From the NCBI GenBank assembly GCA_030602315.1, contig JAUVZY010000023.1, positions 1-38,236 on the forward strand: a DNA stretch of 38,236 bases. Direction: 5' to 3'. A program made the position numbers and the translations under genes. The DNA is from Pseudomonadaceae bacterium. GTDB lineage: Bacteria > Pseudomonadota > Gammaproteobacteria > Pseudomonadales > Pseudomonadaceae. This document shows positions 1-10,045 of this stretch, piece after piece; position 1 is the stretch's first letter, and the number at the start of each line of letters is the position of its first letter. The notes beneath the pieces were generated by a model that was not told the DNA's origin, searched no databases, and was given only the letters and a program-made list of their open reading frames with translations.

Positions 1-23
1 CCGATCTCGTCAGCGGGAGGCGA

Positions 24-51
24 ATCTTACAGCAAACCATCTTGCTGTCAA
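24..51 (-). promoter_or_regulatory. Proximal sigma70 promoter, rRNA-operon type
   Basis: On the minus strand this is TTGACA (51-46), a 16-bp spacer, and TAAGAT (29-24), followed by a GC-rich discriminator. It reads leftward out of the window. In Pseudomonas the 16S rRNA gene commonly lies just downstream of tyrS, so this is probably the core promoter of an rrn operon whose 16S gene starts beyond position 1. The consensus -35, short spacer and GC-rich discriminator are usual for growth-rate-controlled stable-RNA promoters. The rRNA itself is not in the window, so its identity is inferred. Confidence 0.7.
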
Positions 52-128
52 CACCTCTCCACCACCAACATCGCTACGCTACTTCCGGCACCTCCAGTTC
101 AGCGTCTGCCTCACCGGAAGTGCCGCGC

Positions 129-156
129 ATTCTACGCAAATTCCAAACCACTGCAA
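129..156 (-). promoter_or_regulatory. Distal sigma70 promoter, rRNA-operon type, with AT-rich upstream element
   Basis: On the minus strand this is TTGCAG (156-151), a 16-bp spacer, and TAGAAT (134-129), followed by GCGC. The bases just upstream (about 157-185) are AT-rich with an A6 run, as expected of an UP element. It lies 105 bp upstream of the proximal promoter in the same direction. Tandem strong promoters with GC-rich discriminators are typical of rRNA operons. It starts 39 bp beyond the tyrS stop codon. Confidence 0.6.
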
Positions 157-194
157 GCGGTTTTTTAAGCGTAAGTCATTGATTTACGAGCCAG

Positions 195-1403
195 TCAATC
201 GCGAGCCTGAGATATCAAGGTTACCCGTGCAAAGCTCTTCTTCCCCGCCTGGCAGACGTGCGTTGCGCCGACCCTGAACACGAACGCGCGGTCAACGACC
301 TCGCCATCGACCCTCACCCCGCCAGCACTCAGCAGATCGCGGGCAGCCGCGGCGTTCTTCACCAACTTTGCCTGGTTGAGCACCGCAGCGATTGGCATAT
401 CTTCGCCAGCCACCAGACTCACCTCTGGCAAGTCCTCCGGCAGCTCACCTTCCTTCATTCTATTGCCAGCGGCTCGGTGAGCCGTGGCAGCGGCTTCTTC
501 GCCATGAAACCGCGCCACCAACTCTTCAGCGAGCTTGATCTTGATGTCCCGCGGGTTGGCGCCGTTAGCGACAGCGACTCGAAGCTCTTCGATTTCGGCG
601 AGCGAGCGAAAGCTCAGCAACTCGAAGTAGCGCCACATCAGCGTATCCGGCAGCGAGACCAGCTTGCTGAACATCACACCTGGCGACTCTTGGATGCCCA
701 CGTAATTACCAAGCGACTTGGACATCTTCTTGACGCCATCGAGTCCTTCGAGAAGAGGCATAGTGATGATGCACTGGGATTCTTGCCCGTAGGCACGCTG
801 CAGCTCGCGCCCCATCAGCAGATTGAACTTCTGATCCGTACCACCGAGCTCCACGTCCGCACGCAGAGCTACCGAGTCATAGCCCTGAACCAGCGGGTAA
901 AGGAACTCATGGATCGCAATGGGCTGACTGGATTTGTAACGCTTGCTGAAATCGTCACGCTCGAGCATGCGCGCGACCGTATGCTGCGATGCCAGCCGAA
1001 TGAAATCAGAAGGCGACAGCTGTTCAATCCAGCTGGAGTTGAAGACGACCTCGGTCTTGGCAGGATCGAGAATCTTGAAGACCTGCGCCTTATAGGTCTC
1101 GGCGTTAGCCAGCACCTGCTCGCGACTCAGAGGGGGGCGAGTCGCACTCTTGCCACTGGGGTCGCCGATCATTCCTGTGAAGTCGCCAATGAGGAACAGG
1201 ACGTGATGCCCCAACTCCTGAAACTGGCGCAGCTTATTAATAAGCACCGTGTGCCCCAGGTGCAGGTCCGGTGCGGTGGGATCAAATCCCGCCTTGATGC
1301 GCAGCGGTACGCCACGGCGCAGCTTGGCCGCCAGTTCGGACTCCACGAGAACTTCATCTGCGCCGCGCTTGATCAGCTCAAGCTGCTGCTCAACAGACAC
1401 CAT
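195..1403 (-). CDS. tyrS: Tyrosyl-tRNA synthetase
   Basis: This cytoplasmic class I aminoacyl-tRNA synthetase charges tRNA-Tyr with tyrosine using ATP. The 402-residue product has the HIGH-type motif HLGH at residues 48-51 and KMSKS at 226-230. The tyrosine-binding region around residues 170-195 is intact, and an S4 RNA-binding domain fills about residues 340-402. The start is placed at the ATG at 1403 because GGAGG lies 5 bases upstream and the protein then begins MVSVEQQ, matching family length (about 400). A longer reading frame upstream adds 26 residues unlike the family. The gene is transcribed toward the putative rRNA promoters and is divergent from mepM. It is a standard housekeeping gene with nothing missing. 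Confidence 0.97.
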   Translation of the reverse strand: MVSVEQQLELIKRGADEVLVESELAAKLRRGVPLRIKAGFDPTAPDLHLGHTVLINKLRQFQELGHHVLFLIGDFTGMIGDPSGKSATRPPLSREQVLANAETYKAQVFKILDPAKTEVVFNSSWIEQLSPSDFIRLASQHTVARMLERDDFSKRYKSSQPIAIHEFLYPLVQGYDSVALRADVELGGTDQKFNLLMGRELQRAYGQESQCIITMPLLEGLDGVKKMSKSLGNYVGIQESPGVMFSKLVSLPDTLMWRYFELLSFRSLAEIEELRVAVANGANPRDIKIKLAEELVARFHGEEAAATAHRAAGNRMKEGELPEDLPEVSLVAGEDMPIAAVLNQAKLVKNAAAARDLLSAGGVRVDGEVVDRAFVFRVGATHVCQAGKKSFARVTLISQARD

Positions 1404-1505
1404 GACCGCCTCCACCCCAAACACAAAGCGCGAAACCTTACAACATCGGCGGGCAAAAACAAGCGACCGGCCCGCAACCACACGCCGAAAGGCAGCCCTG
1501 CAGGG

Positions 1506-1532
1506 TTGCCCCCCTTCTGGATTGCTTATATT
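1506..1532 (+). promoter_or_regulatory. Possible promoter of mepM-anmK
   Basis: The only AT-rich patch between the divergent tyrS and mepM starts is at 1521-1537. TATATT at 1527-1532 could be a -10 box for the rightward genes, with TTGCCC at 1506-1511 as a -35 box. The 15-bp spacer is short, so this is a weak assignment. A tyrS promoter must also lie in this 165-bp gap, but I cannot point to a convincing one. Confidence 0.3.
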
Positions 1533-1568
1533 TTATGCAGCTATTTCGACCCGAAATGATCGCAGCTC

Positions 1569-2963
1569 ATGATGCATTCGAAAAAGAAAGGACCGCTGTA
1601 TCCGAAGAGCCACCTGCTGGCTGCGAGCGGCGTGGCTGCGCTTCTCAGCCTGGCACTGCTGGTTTTCCCCTCCCGAGAGGTAGAGGCGAAGCGGACCAGC
1701 ATCACGCTTGAACTTGACGCCGCAGCGCTCATCGGGCCCGCCGCGAGCGAGACGCTCGCTCCTGAACCGGGCACTGGCGACTCGCCCTTCTCGCTCAGTG
1801 TTCTCGAGGAAGACACCGAGTCTGGCGACCTGAGCGTCGCGACAGAAGAACACGCAGGCCCTCAGACAACGTCACTGACCGTAGCCTCAGGCGACACGCT
1901 GTCGACCCTTTTTGCGCGAGTTGGACTTCCGGCATCTGCGATGCACGAGGTTCTCGCATCCTCCAAAGAAGCCAAGGAGCTGACCCGCCTGAAGGTCGGC
2001 CAAGTGTTTGACTTCGAATTGGATGCTTCTGGAAGCCTGACGACCCTGCGCACACAACCCAGCAAACTGGTTTCGCTTATGATCCAGCGCAGCGCAGCGG
2101 GCTTTGCCTTCAGCAAAGAAGAGATCAAACCTCAAGTTCAGACGACCTATGCACGTGGAACTATCGACAGCAGCCTTTTCGTCGCAGCCAAGCGCGCCGG
2201 TCTGAGCCACAACCTGACGATGGACCTTGCCAACATCTTTGGCTATGACATCGACTTTGCGCTGGATATCCGTAAGGGCGACTCGTTCGAATTAATTTAT
2301 GAGTCAAAGCACGTGGACGGCCAGAAAGTCGGCTCAGGAGACATCCTGTCGGCCCGCTTTACCAACCGCGGCAAGACCTACACAGCGGTTCGCTACGTCA
2401 ACAAGCAAGGTGTGGCGAGCTACTACACCGCCAATGGCGAGAGCATGCGCAAGGCCTTCATCCGCACGCCCGTCGATTTCGCCCGAATCAGCTCGCGTTT
2501 CTCCACCGGACGCAAACACCCGATCCTGAACAAGATTCGCGCGCACAAGGGCGTCGACTATGCTGCGCCGCACGGTACGCCGATCAAGAGCGCTGGCGAC
2601 GGAAAGGTCATCCTGGCCGGTCGTAACGGCGGCTATGGCAATACCGTCATCATCCAGCACGGCAGCCGCTACCGCACGCTCTATGCCCATATGCAGGGCT
2701 TCGCAAAGGGCATCCAGAACGGAGCTGCAGTGAAGCAGGGCCAGATCATCGGCTATATCGGAACTACCGGACTGTCCACTGGCCCCCATCTGCATTACGA
2801 ATTCCAGGTGGACGGCGTGCACGTCGATCCTCTGAGCCAGAAGCTGCCGATGTCTGATCCCATTCCAAGCAGTGAGCTTGCCCGCTTCAAACAGGTAAGC
2901 CAGCCGCTGCTGGCGCGGATGGACAAGGAAAAAGCCACCCAGCTGGCCCTGAACGGGCAGTAA
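1569..2963 (+). CDS. mepM: M23-family murein DD-endopeptidase MepM-like
   Basis: This is a cell-envelope zinc peptidase expected to cut peptide cross-links in peptidoglycan so that new strands can be inserted. The 464-residue protein has a basic N-terminus and one hydrophobic segment (about 17-34), acting as a signal anchor or signal peptide. A LysM/OapA-like domain (about 101-165, containing SGDTLSTLFARVG) and a middle domain follow, then the LytM/M23 domain (about 315-425). The zinc ligands are all present: H326 and D330 in HKGVD, and H407 and H409 in HLH. Length and layout match E. coli MepM (440 residues). The anmK start follows 3 bases after the stop, so the two are probably one transcript linking murein opening with muropeptide recycling. 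Confidence 0.9.
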   Translation: MMHSKKKGPLYPKSHLLAASGVAALLSLALLVFPSREVEAKRTSITLELDAAALIGPAASETLAPEPGTGDSPFSLSVLEEDTESGDLSVATEEHAGPQTTSLTVASGDTLSTLFARVGLPASAMHEVLASSKEAKELTRLKVGQVFDFELDASGSLTTLRTQPSKLVSLMIQRSAAGFAFSKEEIKPQVQTTYARGTIDSSLFVAAKRAGLSHNLTMDLANIFGYDIDFALDIRKGDSFELIYESKHVDGQKVGSGDILSARFTNRGKTYTAVRYVNKQGVASYYTANGESMRKAFIRTPVDFARISSRFSTGRKHPILNKIRAHKGVDYAAPHGTPIKSAGDGKVILAGRNGGYGNTVIIQHGSRYRTLYAHMQGFAKGIQNGAAVKQGQIIGYIGTTGLSTGPHLHYEFQVDGVHVDPLSQKLPMSDPIPSSELARFKQVSQPLLARMDKEKATQLALNGQ

Positions 2964-4058
<1,095 letters not shown>

Positions 4059-4060
4059 AA

Positions 4061-4411
4061 TCAGATCGAGAACGACTGGCCACAGCCACAGGTAGTGGCG
4101 GCGTTCGGGTTCTTGATGACGAAACGCGAGCCCTCGAGCCCCTCCTGGTAGTCAACTTCCGCGCCGGCAAGATACTGGTAGCTCATGGGATCGACGACCA
4201 GGCTAACCCCTTCACGCTCGATAATCGTGTCGTCGTCGGCGGTGTCTTCATCGAAAGTGAAGCCGTACTGGAAGCCCGAGCAGCCGCCCCCGGTCACGAA
4301 GACGCGCAGCTTGAGGCGGGGATTGCCTTCTTCGGCCACCAGGTTCTTGACCTTGTTCGCCGCATTCGCCGTGAACTGAATGGCAGTCGGCATGAAGGTT
4401 TCAACAGTCAT
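4061..4411 (-). CDS. erpA: Iron-sulfur cluster insertion protein ErpA
   Basis: This is an A-type carrier that receives Fe-S clusters from the assembly machinery and inserts them into apo-proteins, notably isoprenoid-synthesis and respiratory enzymes. The 116-residue protein carries the three conserved cluster-binding cysteines: C44 in GGGCSG, and C108 and C110 in the C-terminal CGCG. AGGAGA precedes the ATG at 4411, supporting the first methionine over the one at residue 7, and the total length equals that of other Pseudomonas ErpA proteins. It lies 88 bp downstream of argC on the same strand and could be partly co-transcribed with it. Confidence 0.96.
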   Translation of the reverse strand: MTVETFMPTAIQFTANAANKVKNLVAEEGNPRLKLRVFVTGGGCSGFQYGFTFDEDTADDDTIIEREGVSLVVDPMSYQYLAGAEVDYQEGLEGSRFVIKNPNAATTCGCGQSFSI

Positions 4412-4499
4412 CAGACTCTCCTGGCGATAATGCCCTACTAAGCGCCGGGCATTATCCCCTTAACCAACCAAAATAATCAACTATTACGCCCGAGCGGAC

Positions 4500-5534
4500 T
4501 CACGGCAGGAGCGCTGCATGGCGCAGGCCCAGCGTCTCGTCGAGGCCACAGACGATATTCATGTTTTGTACCGCCTGGCCGGAGGCACCCTTGACCAGGT
4601 TGTCGATCACCGAAAGGATCACCACCAGGTCGCCGCCCTGTGGTCGATGCACGGCAATCCGGCAGACGTTGGCGCCGCGCACGCTGCGCGTCTCGGGGTG
4701 ACTGCCCGCCGGCATCACATCGACGAACGGCTCGTCGGCGTAACGCGCCTCGTAAAGGGCCTGCAGGTCGATGGAGCGGTCCGCTACGGTCGCGTAGAGC
4801 GTGGCATGAATACCCCTGATCATCGGCGTCAGGTGCGGGACGAAGGTCAGGCCGATAGGCCCACCGGCGGCCTGACGCAGGCCCTGGCTGATTTCCGGCA
4901 GGTGGCGATGACCTTTCACCGAATAGGCCATCATGCTTTCGCCAGCTTCGGTGAACAGCGAGCTGACCTTGGCCGCACGGCCCGCACCGCTGACCCCTGA
5001 TTTGCAGTCGGCGATCAGGCGCTGTGCATCGGCTACACCCTGCTCGAGCAGCGGGAGGAAACCAAGCTGCGTGGCGGTCGGGTAGCAACCAGGCACGGCA
5101 ATCAGCCGGGCCTGGCGAATTTGCTCGCGATTGACCTCCGGCAGACCGTACACCGCCTGCGGCAGCAGCTCAGGCGCGCCATGGGCCTGGCCGTACCAGC
5201 GCGACCACTCCTCGGCATCCTTCAGACGGAAGTCAGCCGACAGGTCGATCACCCGAGTACCTGCTGCGAGCAGCTCCCCCGCCAGTGCATGAGCCACACC
5301 ATGCGGCGTGGCGAAAAACACCACGTCACACGCACCGAGGGTGGCTGCATCCGGCACGCTGAATGCCAGCTGGTCGTAGTGGCCTCGCAGATTAGGGAAC
5401 ATGTCGCATACCTTCACCCCGCTTTCGGAGCGCGAGGTGATGACCGCGACTTCTGCCTCAGGATGCTGGGCGAGCAGTCGTAGCAACTCGACACCGGTAT
5501 AACCCGTTCCGCCGACGATACCGACCTTGACCAT
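4500..5534 (-). CDS. argC: N-acetyl-gamma-glutamyl-phosphate reductase
   Basis: ArgC catalyses the NADPH-dependent reduction of N-acetyl-glutamyl-5-phosphate to the semialdehyde, the third step of arginine synthesis. The 344-residue protein starts with the dinucleotide-binding loop GGTGYTG (8-14). It has the active-site cysteine C150 in VPGCYPT, and HLTPM further on. Length and motifs are those of the long (about 345-residue) ArgC class. The start at 5534 is preceded by an AGAGG-type ribosome site. A sigma70-like promoter sits 40-65 bp upstream. No other arg gene is adjacent, as is common in pseudomonads. Confidence 0.96.
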   Translation of the reverse strand: MVKVGIVGGTGYTGVELLRLLAQHPEAEVAVITSRSESGVKVCDMFPNLRGHYDQLAFSVPDAATLGACDVVFFATPHGVAHALAGELLAAGTRVIDLSADFRLKDAEEWSRWYGQAHGAPELLPQAVYGLPEVNREQIRQARLIAVPGCYPTATQLGFLPLLEQGVADAQRLIADCKSGVSGAGRAAKVSSLFTEAGESMMAYSVKGHRHLPEISQGLRQAAGGPIGLTFVPHLTPMIRGIHATLYATVADRSIDLQALYEARYADEPFVDVMPAGSHPETRSVRGANVCRIAVHRPQGGDLVVILSVIDNLVKGASGQAVQNMNIVCGLDETLGLRHAALLP

Positions 5535-5572
5535 GGGAAGCCTCTTGCAACGTGGTTTGCTGAAAGCGCCAG

Positions 5573-5601
5573 ATGATACGGGGCGGCCGCCTCAGGGCCA
5601 A
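5573..5601 (-). promoter_or_regulatory. Probable argC promoter
   Basis: On the minus strand TTGGCC (5601-5596), a 17-bp spacer and TATCAT (5578-5573) form a fair sigma70 promoter. Transcription would start about 30 bp before the argC ATG. No ArgR-type operator was recognised by eye. On the plus strand TACTAT (5637-5642) is a possible -10 for hemJ, without a good -35. Confidence 0.5.
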
Positions 5602-5671
5602 CAGCCGTGTGGGTGGCATCGACCTGCGCACGCCTCTACTATCGGCAGCGACATCCCCGTGAGATTCCCCC

Positions 5672-6100
5672 ATGCTCTATCTGTGGCTTAAATCCTTCCA
5701 CGTGATCGCTGTCGTTTGCTGGTTTGCCGGCCTGTTCTATCTGCCGCGCCTGTTCGTCTATCACGCCATGAGCAACGACGAGACGAGCCACGAGCGCTTC
5801 TGCGTGATGGAGCGCAAGCTCTATCGCGGCATCATGTGGCCCTCGATGGTGCTCACCCTCGTGTTCGGCGTGGGCATGCTGGCGATCAACCCCGGCCTCT
5901 TCGCCACCGGCGGCTGGCTGCACGCGAAACTGGCGCTGGTCTTGCTGTTGGTGGTGTATCACCTGGTATGTGGCGCCCAGCGAAAGCGCTTTGCCGCCAA
6001 ACAGAACACCAAAAGCCATGTGTTCTACCGCTGGTTCAACGAGTTCCCGGTCGTATTGCTGATTGCCATCGTGATTCTGGTGATCGTCAAACCGTTCTGA
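5672..6100 (+). CDS. hemJ: Protoporphyrinogen IX oxidase, HemJ family
   Basis: HemJ is the membrane-bound oxidase that converts protoporphyrinogen IX to protoporphyrin IX in bacteria lacking HemY or HemG. The 142-residue protein has about four hydrophobic segments (near residues 8-30, 54-74, 84-101 and 123-139). The family-conserved H10 (in KSFHVIAV) and K86 (in LHAKLAL) are both present; these positions are reported as important for activity in HemJ homologues. The length is normal. A zinc-ribbon/DUF805 gene follows 34 bp downstream in the same direction. Confidence 0.88.
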   Translation: MLYLWLKSFHVIAVVCWFAGLFYLPRLFVYHAMSNDETSHERFCVMERKLYRGIMWPSMVLTLVFGVGMLAINPGLFATGGWLHAKLALVLLLVVYHLVCGAQRKRFAAKQNTKSHVFYRWFNEFPVVLLIAIVILVIVKPF

Positions 6101-6134
6101 CCGCCTTTTTTTCAACAAAGCAAGGACGCTAGCA

Positions 6135-7091
6135 ATGACTCAGACGTACAACATCGTTTTCGCCGGCGAGACGATGCCGGAGATTTCGCTGGAGCAAGCG
6201 CAGGAGAACCTTGCCCGGCTGTTTCGCAGCGAGCGTCAGGCCGTCGAACGCCTGTTCGGCCGCGGCGAGGTGATCATCAAGCGCTCACTCGCCGAAACCG
6301 AAGCGGACAAGTATTTGTCCGCGCTGCGCCAGGCCGGCGTAATGGCGTACAAGGCCGCTCAGGCCGTGCCGGCGCTCGGTGCGGCGGTGACGGACCACGC
6401 GCCGCCAGCAGCAGCCGCCGATACCACAACCTTCGCCCCGGCCGCACAGCCGATGACACGTGAAGCCATGTGCTGCCCGAAATGTGGCCAAAGCCAGCCC
6501 AAGGCCGATACCTGCGGCAGTTGCGGTGTGGTGATCGAGAAGTTTCTCGCGCTCCAGGCCCGTCAAGCGGAACAGCCGAGCGCCAACGAGGCTTCGCCTT
6601 ACGCACCACCGACCGCCGCGCTGGATGAGAACCTGCCACAGACGGGCGAACTCAAGGTTTGGTCGTTCGCCGGGCGCATCGGACGCCTGCGCTACATCGC
6701 CTGGAGCATGGCCATGCTGCTTTGCGTCTTCGGCGTCACCCTGCCGATCACCGGCTTGCTGGCCGGCTCGGAGCTGCTCGGCTCGCTCGTGCTGGGCGTC
6801 GGCGTTATCGCCGCGCTGATCGTGAGCCTGATGATGGGTGCTCAGCGCCTGCATGACATCGGCTGGACCGGCTGGTTGATGCTGCTCACCTTCGTGCCGG
6901 TGGTGGGCCACATCCTGCCGCTGGTACTGATGATCGCGCCCGGCAGCACCGTGGCGAATCGCTACGGCGCGCCGCCGCCGCCGAACAGCACCGGGGTGAA
7001 GGTGCTTGCAGGCCTGTTCTTCGCCAGTATCGCGATCGGCATCATCGCGGTGATTGTGGCGTTCTCGACCGTTGCGTCGATGATTCGCTGA
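6135..7091 (+). CDS. Zinc-ribbon plus DUF805 membrane protein
   Basis: This 318-residue protein has three parts. Residues 1-75 form a soluble segment I do not recognise (MTQTYNIVFAGE...). Residues 114-130 hold a CxxC-x9-CxxC zinc ribbon (C114, C117, C127, C130). Residues 172-316 form a DUF805 membrane domain with GRIGRLRY and QRLHDIGWTGW and about four transmembrane helices. The zinc ribbon is flanked by Ala/Pro-rich linkers. DUF805 has no settled function. An AAGGA site precedes the ATG by 9 bases. The small membrane-protein gene follows after 58 bp. The N-terminal part may sense or bind a partner, but that is a guess. Confidence 0.8.
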   Translation: MTQTYNIVFAGETMPEISLEQAQENLARLFRSERQAVERLFGRGEVIIKRSLAETEADKYLSALRQAGVMAYKAAQAVPALGAAVTDHAPPAAAADTTTFAPAAQPMTREAMCCPKCGQSQPKADTCGSCGVVIEKFLALQARQAEQPSANEASPYAPPTAALDENLPQTGELKVWSFAGRIGRLRYIAWSMAMLLCVFGVTLPITGLLAGSELLGSLVLGVGVIAALIVSLMMGAQRLHDIGWTGWLMLLTFVPVVGHILPLVLMIAPGSTVANRYGAPPPPNSTGVKVLAGLFFASIAIGIIAVIVAFSTVASMIR

Positions 7092-7149
7092 CAGACGGAA
7101 CTCAGCCGCCGCCTGATCACTCCATCCTTCGGCGCCGACAGGAGGTTTC

Positions 7150-7440
7150 ATGCAGGCTGGCTTCTTCGAATGGCTGGGCGAAGCGCTCGGCTCAGCCATT
7201 CGCTTCATCATCGACGCACTTGGCGGCGCCTTCACTCTGCTCACCGAGGCCGGCACCGACTTCATCGAGGGGCTGTCGCGCGCACTGGGCATGAACCCGT
7301 CCTTTCTCGGCCTGGTCGTGCTGATAATCGGACTGCTTTTGCTCTTTCTTGCCGCACGCAGCCTGCTGCGTCGCGCCTTTATCAGCGGCGTGCTGCTGGC
7401 GCTACTCGGCCTGTGGCTGCTCAGCTGGGTGGTGGCTTGA
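7150..7440 (+). CDS. Small membrane protein of unknown function
   Basis: This 96-residue protein starts at an ATG with a strong AGGAGG ribosome site 6 bases upstream. Residues 15-35 form an amphipathic or weakly hydrophobic stretch. Residues 52-69 (LGLVVLIIGLLLLFLAA) and 76-95 are two clear membrane helices separated by a short basic turn (RSLLRR). No known domain was recognised. It lies between the DUF805 gene and the MATE exporter on one strand, with 58 and 49 bp gaps, so the three may be co-transcribed. Translation signal and hydrophobic pattern support a real gene. Confidence 0.7.
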   Translation: MQAGFFEWLGEALGSAIRFIIDALGGAFTLLTEAGTDFIEGLSRALGMNPSFLGLVVLIIGLLLLFLAARSLLRRAFISGVLLALLGLWLLSWVVA

Positions 7441-7489
7441 AGGCAGACGCCGCGCGCGGCATATAGCGCTGTCTGCTACGGAGCGATCG

Positions 7490-8818
7490 ATGTCCAGCCT
7501 TGCCGATGCCTGGCGGCATGCGCCAACCCACCGCAAGGTGTGGGCGCTGTGCACGCCCATGATGCTTTCCAACCTGACCATCCCACTGGTGGCGCTGACC
7601 GATACGGCGGTGGCCGGCCATCTGCCCCATGTCGCGCAGCTGGCCGGCGTGGCCGTCGGCAGTCTGTTCTACGGTGTGCTGGTGAACGTATTGGGCTTTT
7701 TACGCATGGGTACGACCGGCTTCAGCGCCCAGGCCGCCGGGCGGCGAGACGGGGCGATGCTGCGTCAGGTACTGCTGCAGGCACTGCTGCTCGCCGTCGC
7801 GCTCGGAAGCCTGGTGGCGCTCCTCGCGCCGACGCTGTTCGAGCTGACGCTGCAATTTTTCGCCCCGACCGACGCCATGGCCGGCGAAGCCCGACACTAC
7901 CTGCAGATCCGCCTGCTCGGCTTGCCCGCCGCCCTGATTGGCTACGCGCTGATCGGCTGGTACTTCGGCACGCAGAATGCGCGTGCGGCACTGGCCCTGC
8001 TGCTGGTGGTCAATCTTGGCAACATCGCCCTCGACCTGATCTTCGTGCTCGGTCTGGACTGGGCAGTGGCCGGCATCGCGCGCGCCTCGGTGGTGGCCGA
8101 ATGGGTCGGCGTACTGGTCGGCCTGGCGCTGCTGCGACCGCTGTTACGGCGGCATCCCGGTCACTTCAGCACCAAGGCGCTGTTGCACTGGGCCACCTGG
8201 TGCCCGCTGTTGGCCGTCAATCGTGACCTGCTGCTGCGCTCGCTGTTGCTGCAGGGCGCGTTCTTGCTGGTCACGCTGCAGGGCATGGCGCTGGGCGAAA
8301 CCACCGTCGCGGCCAATGCGCTGCTGCTCAATGGTCTGGCGCTGACCGCCTATGCGCTCGACGGCCTGGCGCACGCACTGGAGGCGCTCGCCGGGCATGC
8401 CATCGGTGCCGGTGATCGCCTGGCGCTGCGACGGGCGCTGGTGGTGAGCGCCGGCTGGTCGCTGCTGGGCAGCCTGCTGTTCGCGCTCGGCTTCGGCCTC
8501 GCCGGCACCCGGTTCGTGCAGCTGCAAACCGACCTGCCAACAGTGGCCGCACAGGCCGAACCCTTCCTACCCTATCTGGCGGTGCTGCCGCTGGTCGCGG
8601 TGTGGAGCTACCTGCTCGATGGGCTGTTCATCGCCGCCACCCGCGCGGCGCCGATGCGCAACGCCATGGCACTGGCTTTCGCTGTCGCCCTGGCGTTCGG
8701 CCTGGCGAGCCGTGACCTGGGCAACCACGGGCTATGGGCTACCTTGCTGATCTTCATGGCGCTGCGCGGCGTCTGCCTGGGCTGGACCGCCTGGCGCCTG
8801 CGGCAGACCTTCGCCTGA
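7490..8818 (+). CDS. MATE family efflux transporter (DinF-like)
   Basis: This is an inner-membrane exporter of the multidrug and toxic compound extrusion family, expected to expel substrates in exchange for H+ or Na+. The 442-residue protein is almost entirely hydrophobic with about 12 helices. Family features are visible, such as PLVALTDTAVAGHL near residue 30 and a repeated internal pattern. The start at 7490 is chosen because GGAG lies 7 bases upstream and the protein then begins MSSLADAWRHAPTHRKVWAL, as in DinF-type proteins. An upstream in-frame extension lies over the preceding gene. Its last 87 bases overlap the end of the convergent receiver-kinase gene. Confidence 0.88.
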   Translation: MSSLADAWRHAPTHRKVWALCTPMMLSNLTIPLVALTDTAVAGHLPHVAQLAGVAVGSLFYGVLVNVLGFLRMGTTGFSAQAAGRRDGAMLRQVLLQALLLAVALGSLVALLAPTLFELTLQFFAPTDAMAGEARHYLQIRLLGLPAALIGYALIGWYFGTQNARAALALLLVVNLGNIALDLIFVLGLDWAVAGIARASVVAEWVGVLVGLALLRPLLRRHPGHFSTKALLHWATWCPLLAVNRDLLLRSLLLQGAFLLVTLQGMALGETTVAANALLLNGLALTAYALDGLAHALEALAGHAIGAGDRLALRRALVVSAGWSLLGSLLFALGFGLAGTRFVQLQTDLPTVAAQAEPFLPYLAVLPLVAVWSYLLDGLFIAATRAAPMRNAMALAFAVALAFGLASRDLGNHGLWATLLIFMALRGVCLGWTAWRLRQTFA

Positions 8819-10045
8819 AGCGACGCGCTCGCTGGTCGACGTCGCCGCCGCCAACGAGCCATCCCGCGGCAGCACCACACAAAAGCGCGCGCCCTCGCCT
8901 TCCCGGCTGTGGACTTCGATGCGGCCACCATGGGCCCTGACGATCTGCTCGGCAATGAACAGGCCCAGTCCAAGACCGGCGCTCCCTTCGCTGCCTTCAC
9001 CGCGCTCGAACTGGCAGAAGATCCGCTCGAGATTGTGGTCGCTGATGCCGATGCCATGATCCTGCACCTCCAGCCACACCTCGTCGCCCTGCGCCCGCGC
9101 GCTGACCTCCACCGGCTGGCCGGCGCCATAGCGCATGGCATTGGTCAGCAGATTGGCCAGCACCTGCTCGATGCGAAACTCGTCCCACACCCCTGGCAAG
9201 GGCCCGACCGGCTCGAAGCTCACCGCGCAACCGTGCGCTGCCAGCTGTGGCGCGAAACTCTGCACCACGTTGCCCACCAGGGCGGTCATGTCCAGCGGCG
9301 CCGGGCGGATCGACAGCTTGCCGGTGCGAATGCGCGAGACGTCCAGCATGTCGTCGATCAGGCGGATCAGGCTGCGGATCTGCCGTTCGTCCTGCTCGAC
9401 CATCGCCTGCAACCGCGCCTCGCTGAACGCCTGCGGCTTATGCCGCGCCAGCTGCAGCTTGCGCAGCTGCACCTCGAGAATCAGCGTATTGAGCGGCGTT
9501 TTCAGCTCGTGCGAAACGATCGACATGAAGTCATCGCGCGTGCGCACCGCCTGCTCCAGCTCGGCCTGAGTGGCGCGCAGCTCATCGAGCAGCACCTGCT
9601 GCTCGCGCTGGCTCTGCTCCAGCGCCTCCAGCTGGCGGGCCAACTGCTTGCGATTGAGGTAGAGATCGACGAAGACACTGACCTTGCTGCGCACTGCATG
9701 TGGGTCGAGCGGCTTGTGCATGAAATCCACCGCTCCGCTTTCGTAGCCACGGAAGGCGTAGTTCAGCTCGCGGCCGGCGGCGCTGACGAACACGATGGGA
9801 ATGTGCTTGGTGCGCTCGGTGCTGCGCATCAACTCAGCCAGCTGGAAGCCGTTCATGCCCGGCATCTGCACATCGAGAATGGCCAGCGCGAACTCGTGGC
9901 GCAACAAGAGCTCCAGCGCCTGTTCGCCGGAGCCGGCCTTGTACAGCACCACGCCCGGCGACTCCAGCAAGGCCTCGAGGGCAAGCAGATTCTCCGGAAG
10001 GTCGTCGACCAGCAGCAGGTTGGCTTGGTTGTGCAGGTCACTCAT
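8732..10045 (-). CDS. Receiver-histidine kinase (REC-HisKA-HATPase)
   Basis: This 437-residue soluble two-component protein has its receiver first. REC spans about residues 8-125 with phospho-acceptor D58 (LDVQMPG). A coiled coil at 130-170 links to HisKA (170-240, phospho-acceptor H179 in SHELKTPLN) and the ATPase domain (N box NLLTNAMRYG, G1 DHGIGIS, G2 GLGLGLF). It has no membrane segment, so kinase output is probably set by phosphorylation of its own receiver. It is the last gene of a four-gene set. The upstream cheB-type gene overlaps its start by 8 bp, and its own 3' end overlaps the MATE gene by 87 bp. A low-complexity tail of about 40 residues follows the ATPase domain. Confidence 0.9.
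   Translation of the reverse strand: MSDLHNQANLLLVDDLPENLLALEALLESPGVVLYKAGSGEQALELLLRHEFALAILDVQMPGMNGFQLAELMRSTERTKHIPIVFVSAAGRELNYAFRGYESGAVDFMHKPLDPHAVRSKVSVFVDLYLNRKQLARQLEALEQSQREQQVLLDELRATQAELEQAVRTRDDFMSIVSHELKTPLNTLILEVQLRKLQLARHKPQAFSEARLQAMVEQDERQIRSLIRLIDDMLDVSRIRTGKLSIRPAPLDMTALVGNVVQSFAPQLAAHGCAVSFEPVGPLPGVWDEFRIEQVLANLLTNAMRYGAGQPVEVSARAQGDEVWLEVQDHGIGISDHNLERIFCQFERGEGSEGSAGLGLGLFIAEQIVRAHGGRIEVHSREGEGARFCVVLPRDGSLAAATSTSERVASGEGLPQAPGGPAQADAAQRHEDQQGSP

Noticed and set aside
258..1559. A 433-codon plus-strand frame opposite tyrS
   Set aside because: tyrS on the other strand has all synthetase motifs, and the plus frame has no plausible start signal.
7349..7489. N-terminal extension of the MATE protein by 47 residues
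   Set aside because: The extension is Cys/Arg-rich, lies over the previous gene, and the ATG at 7490 has a proper ribosome site and family-like start.
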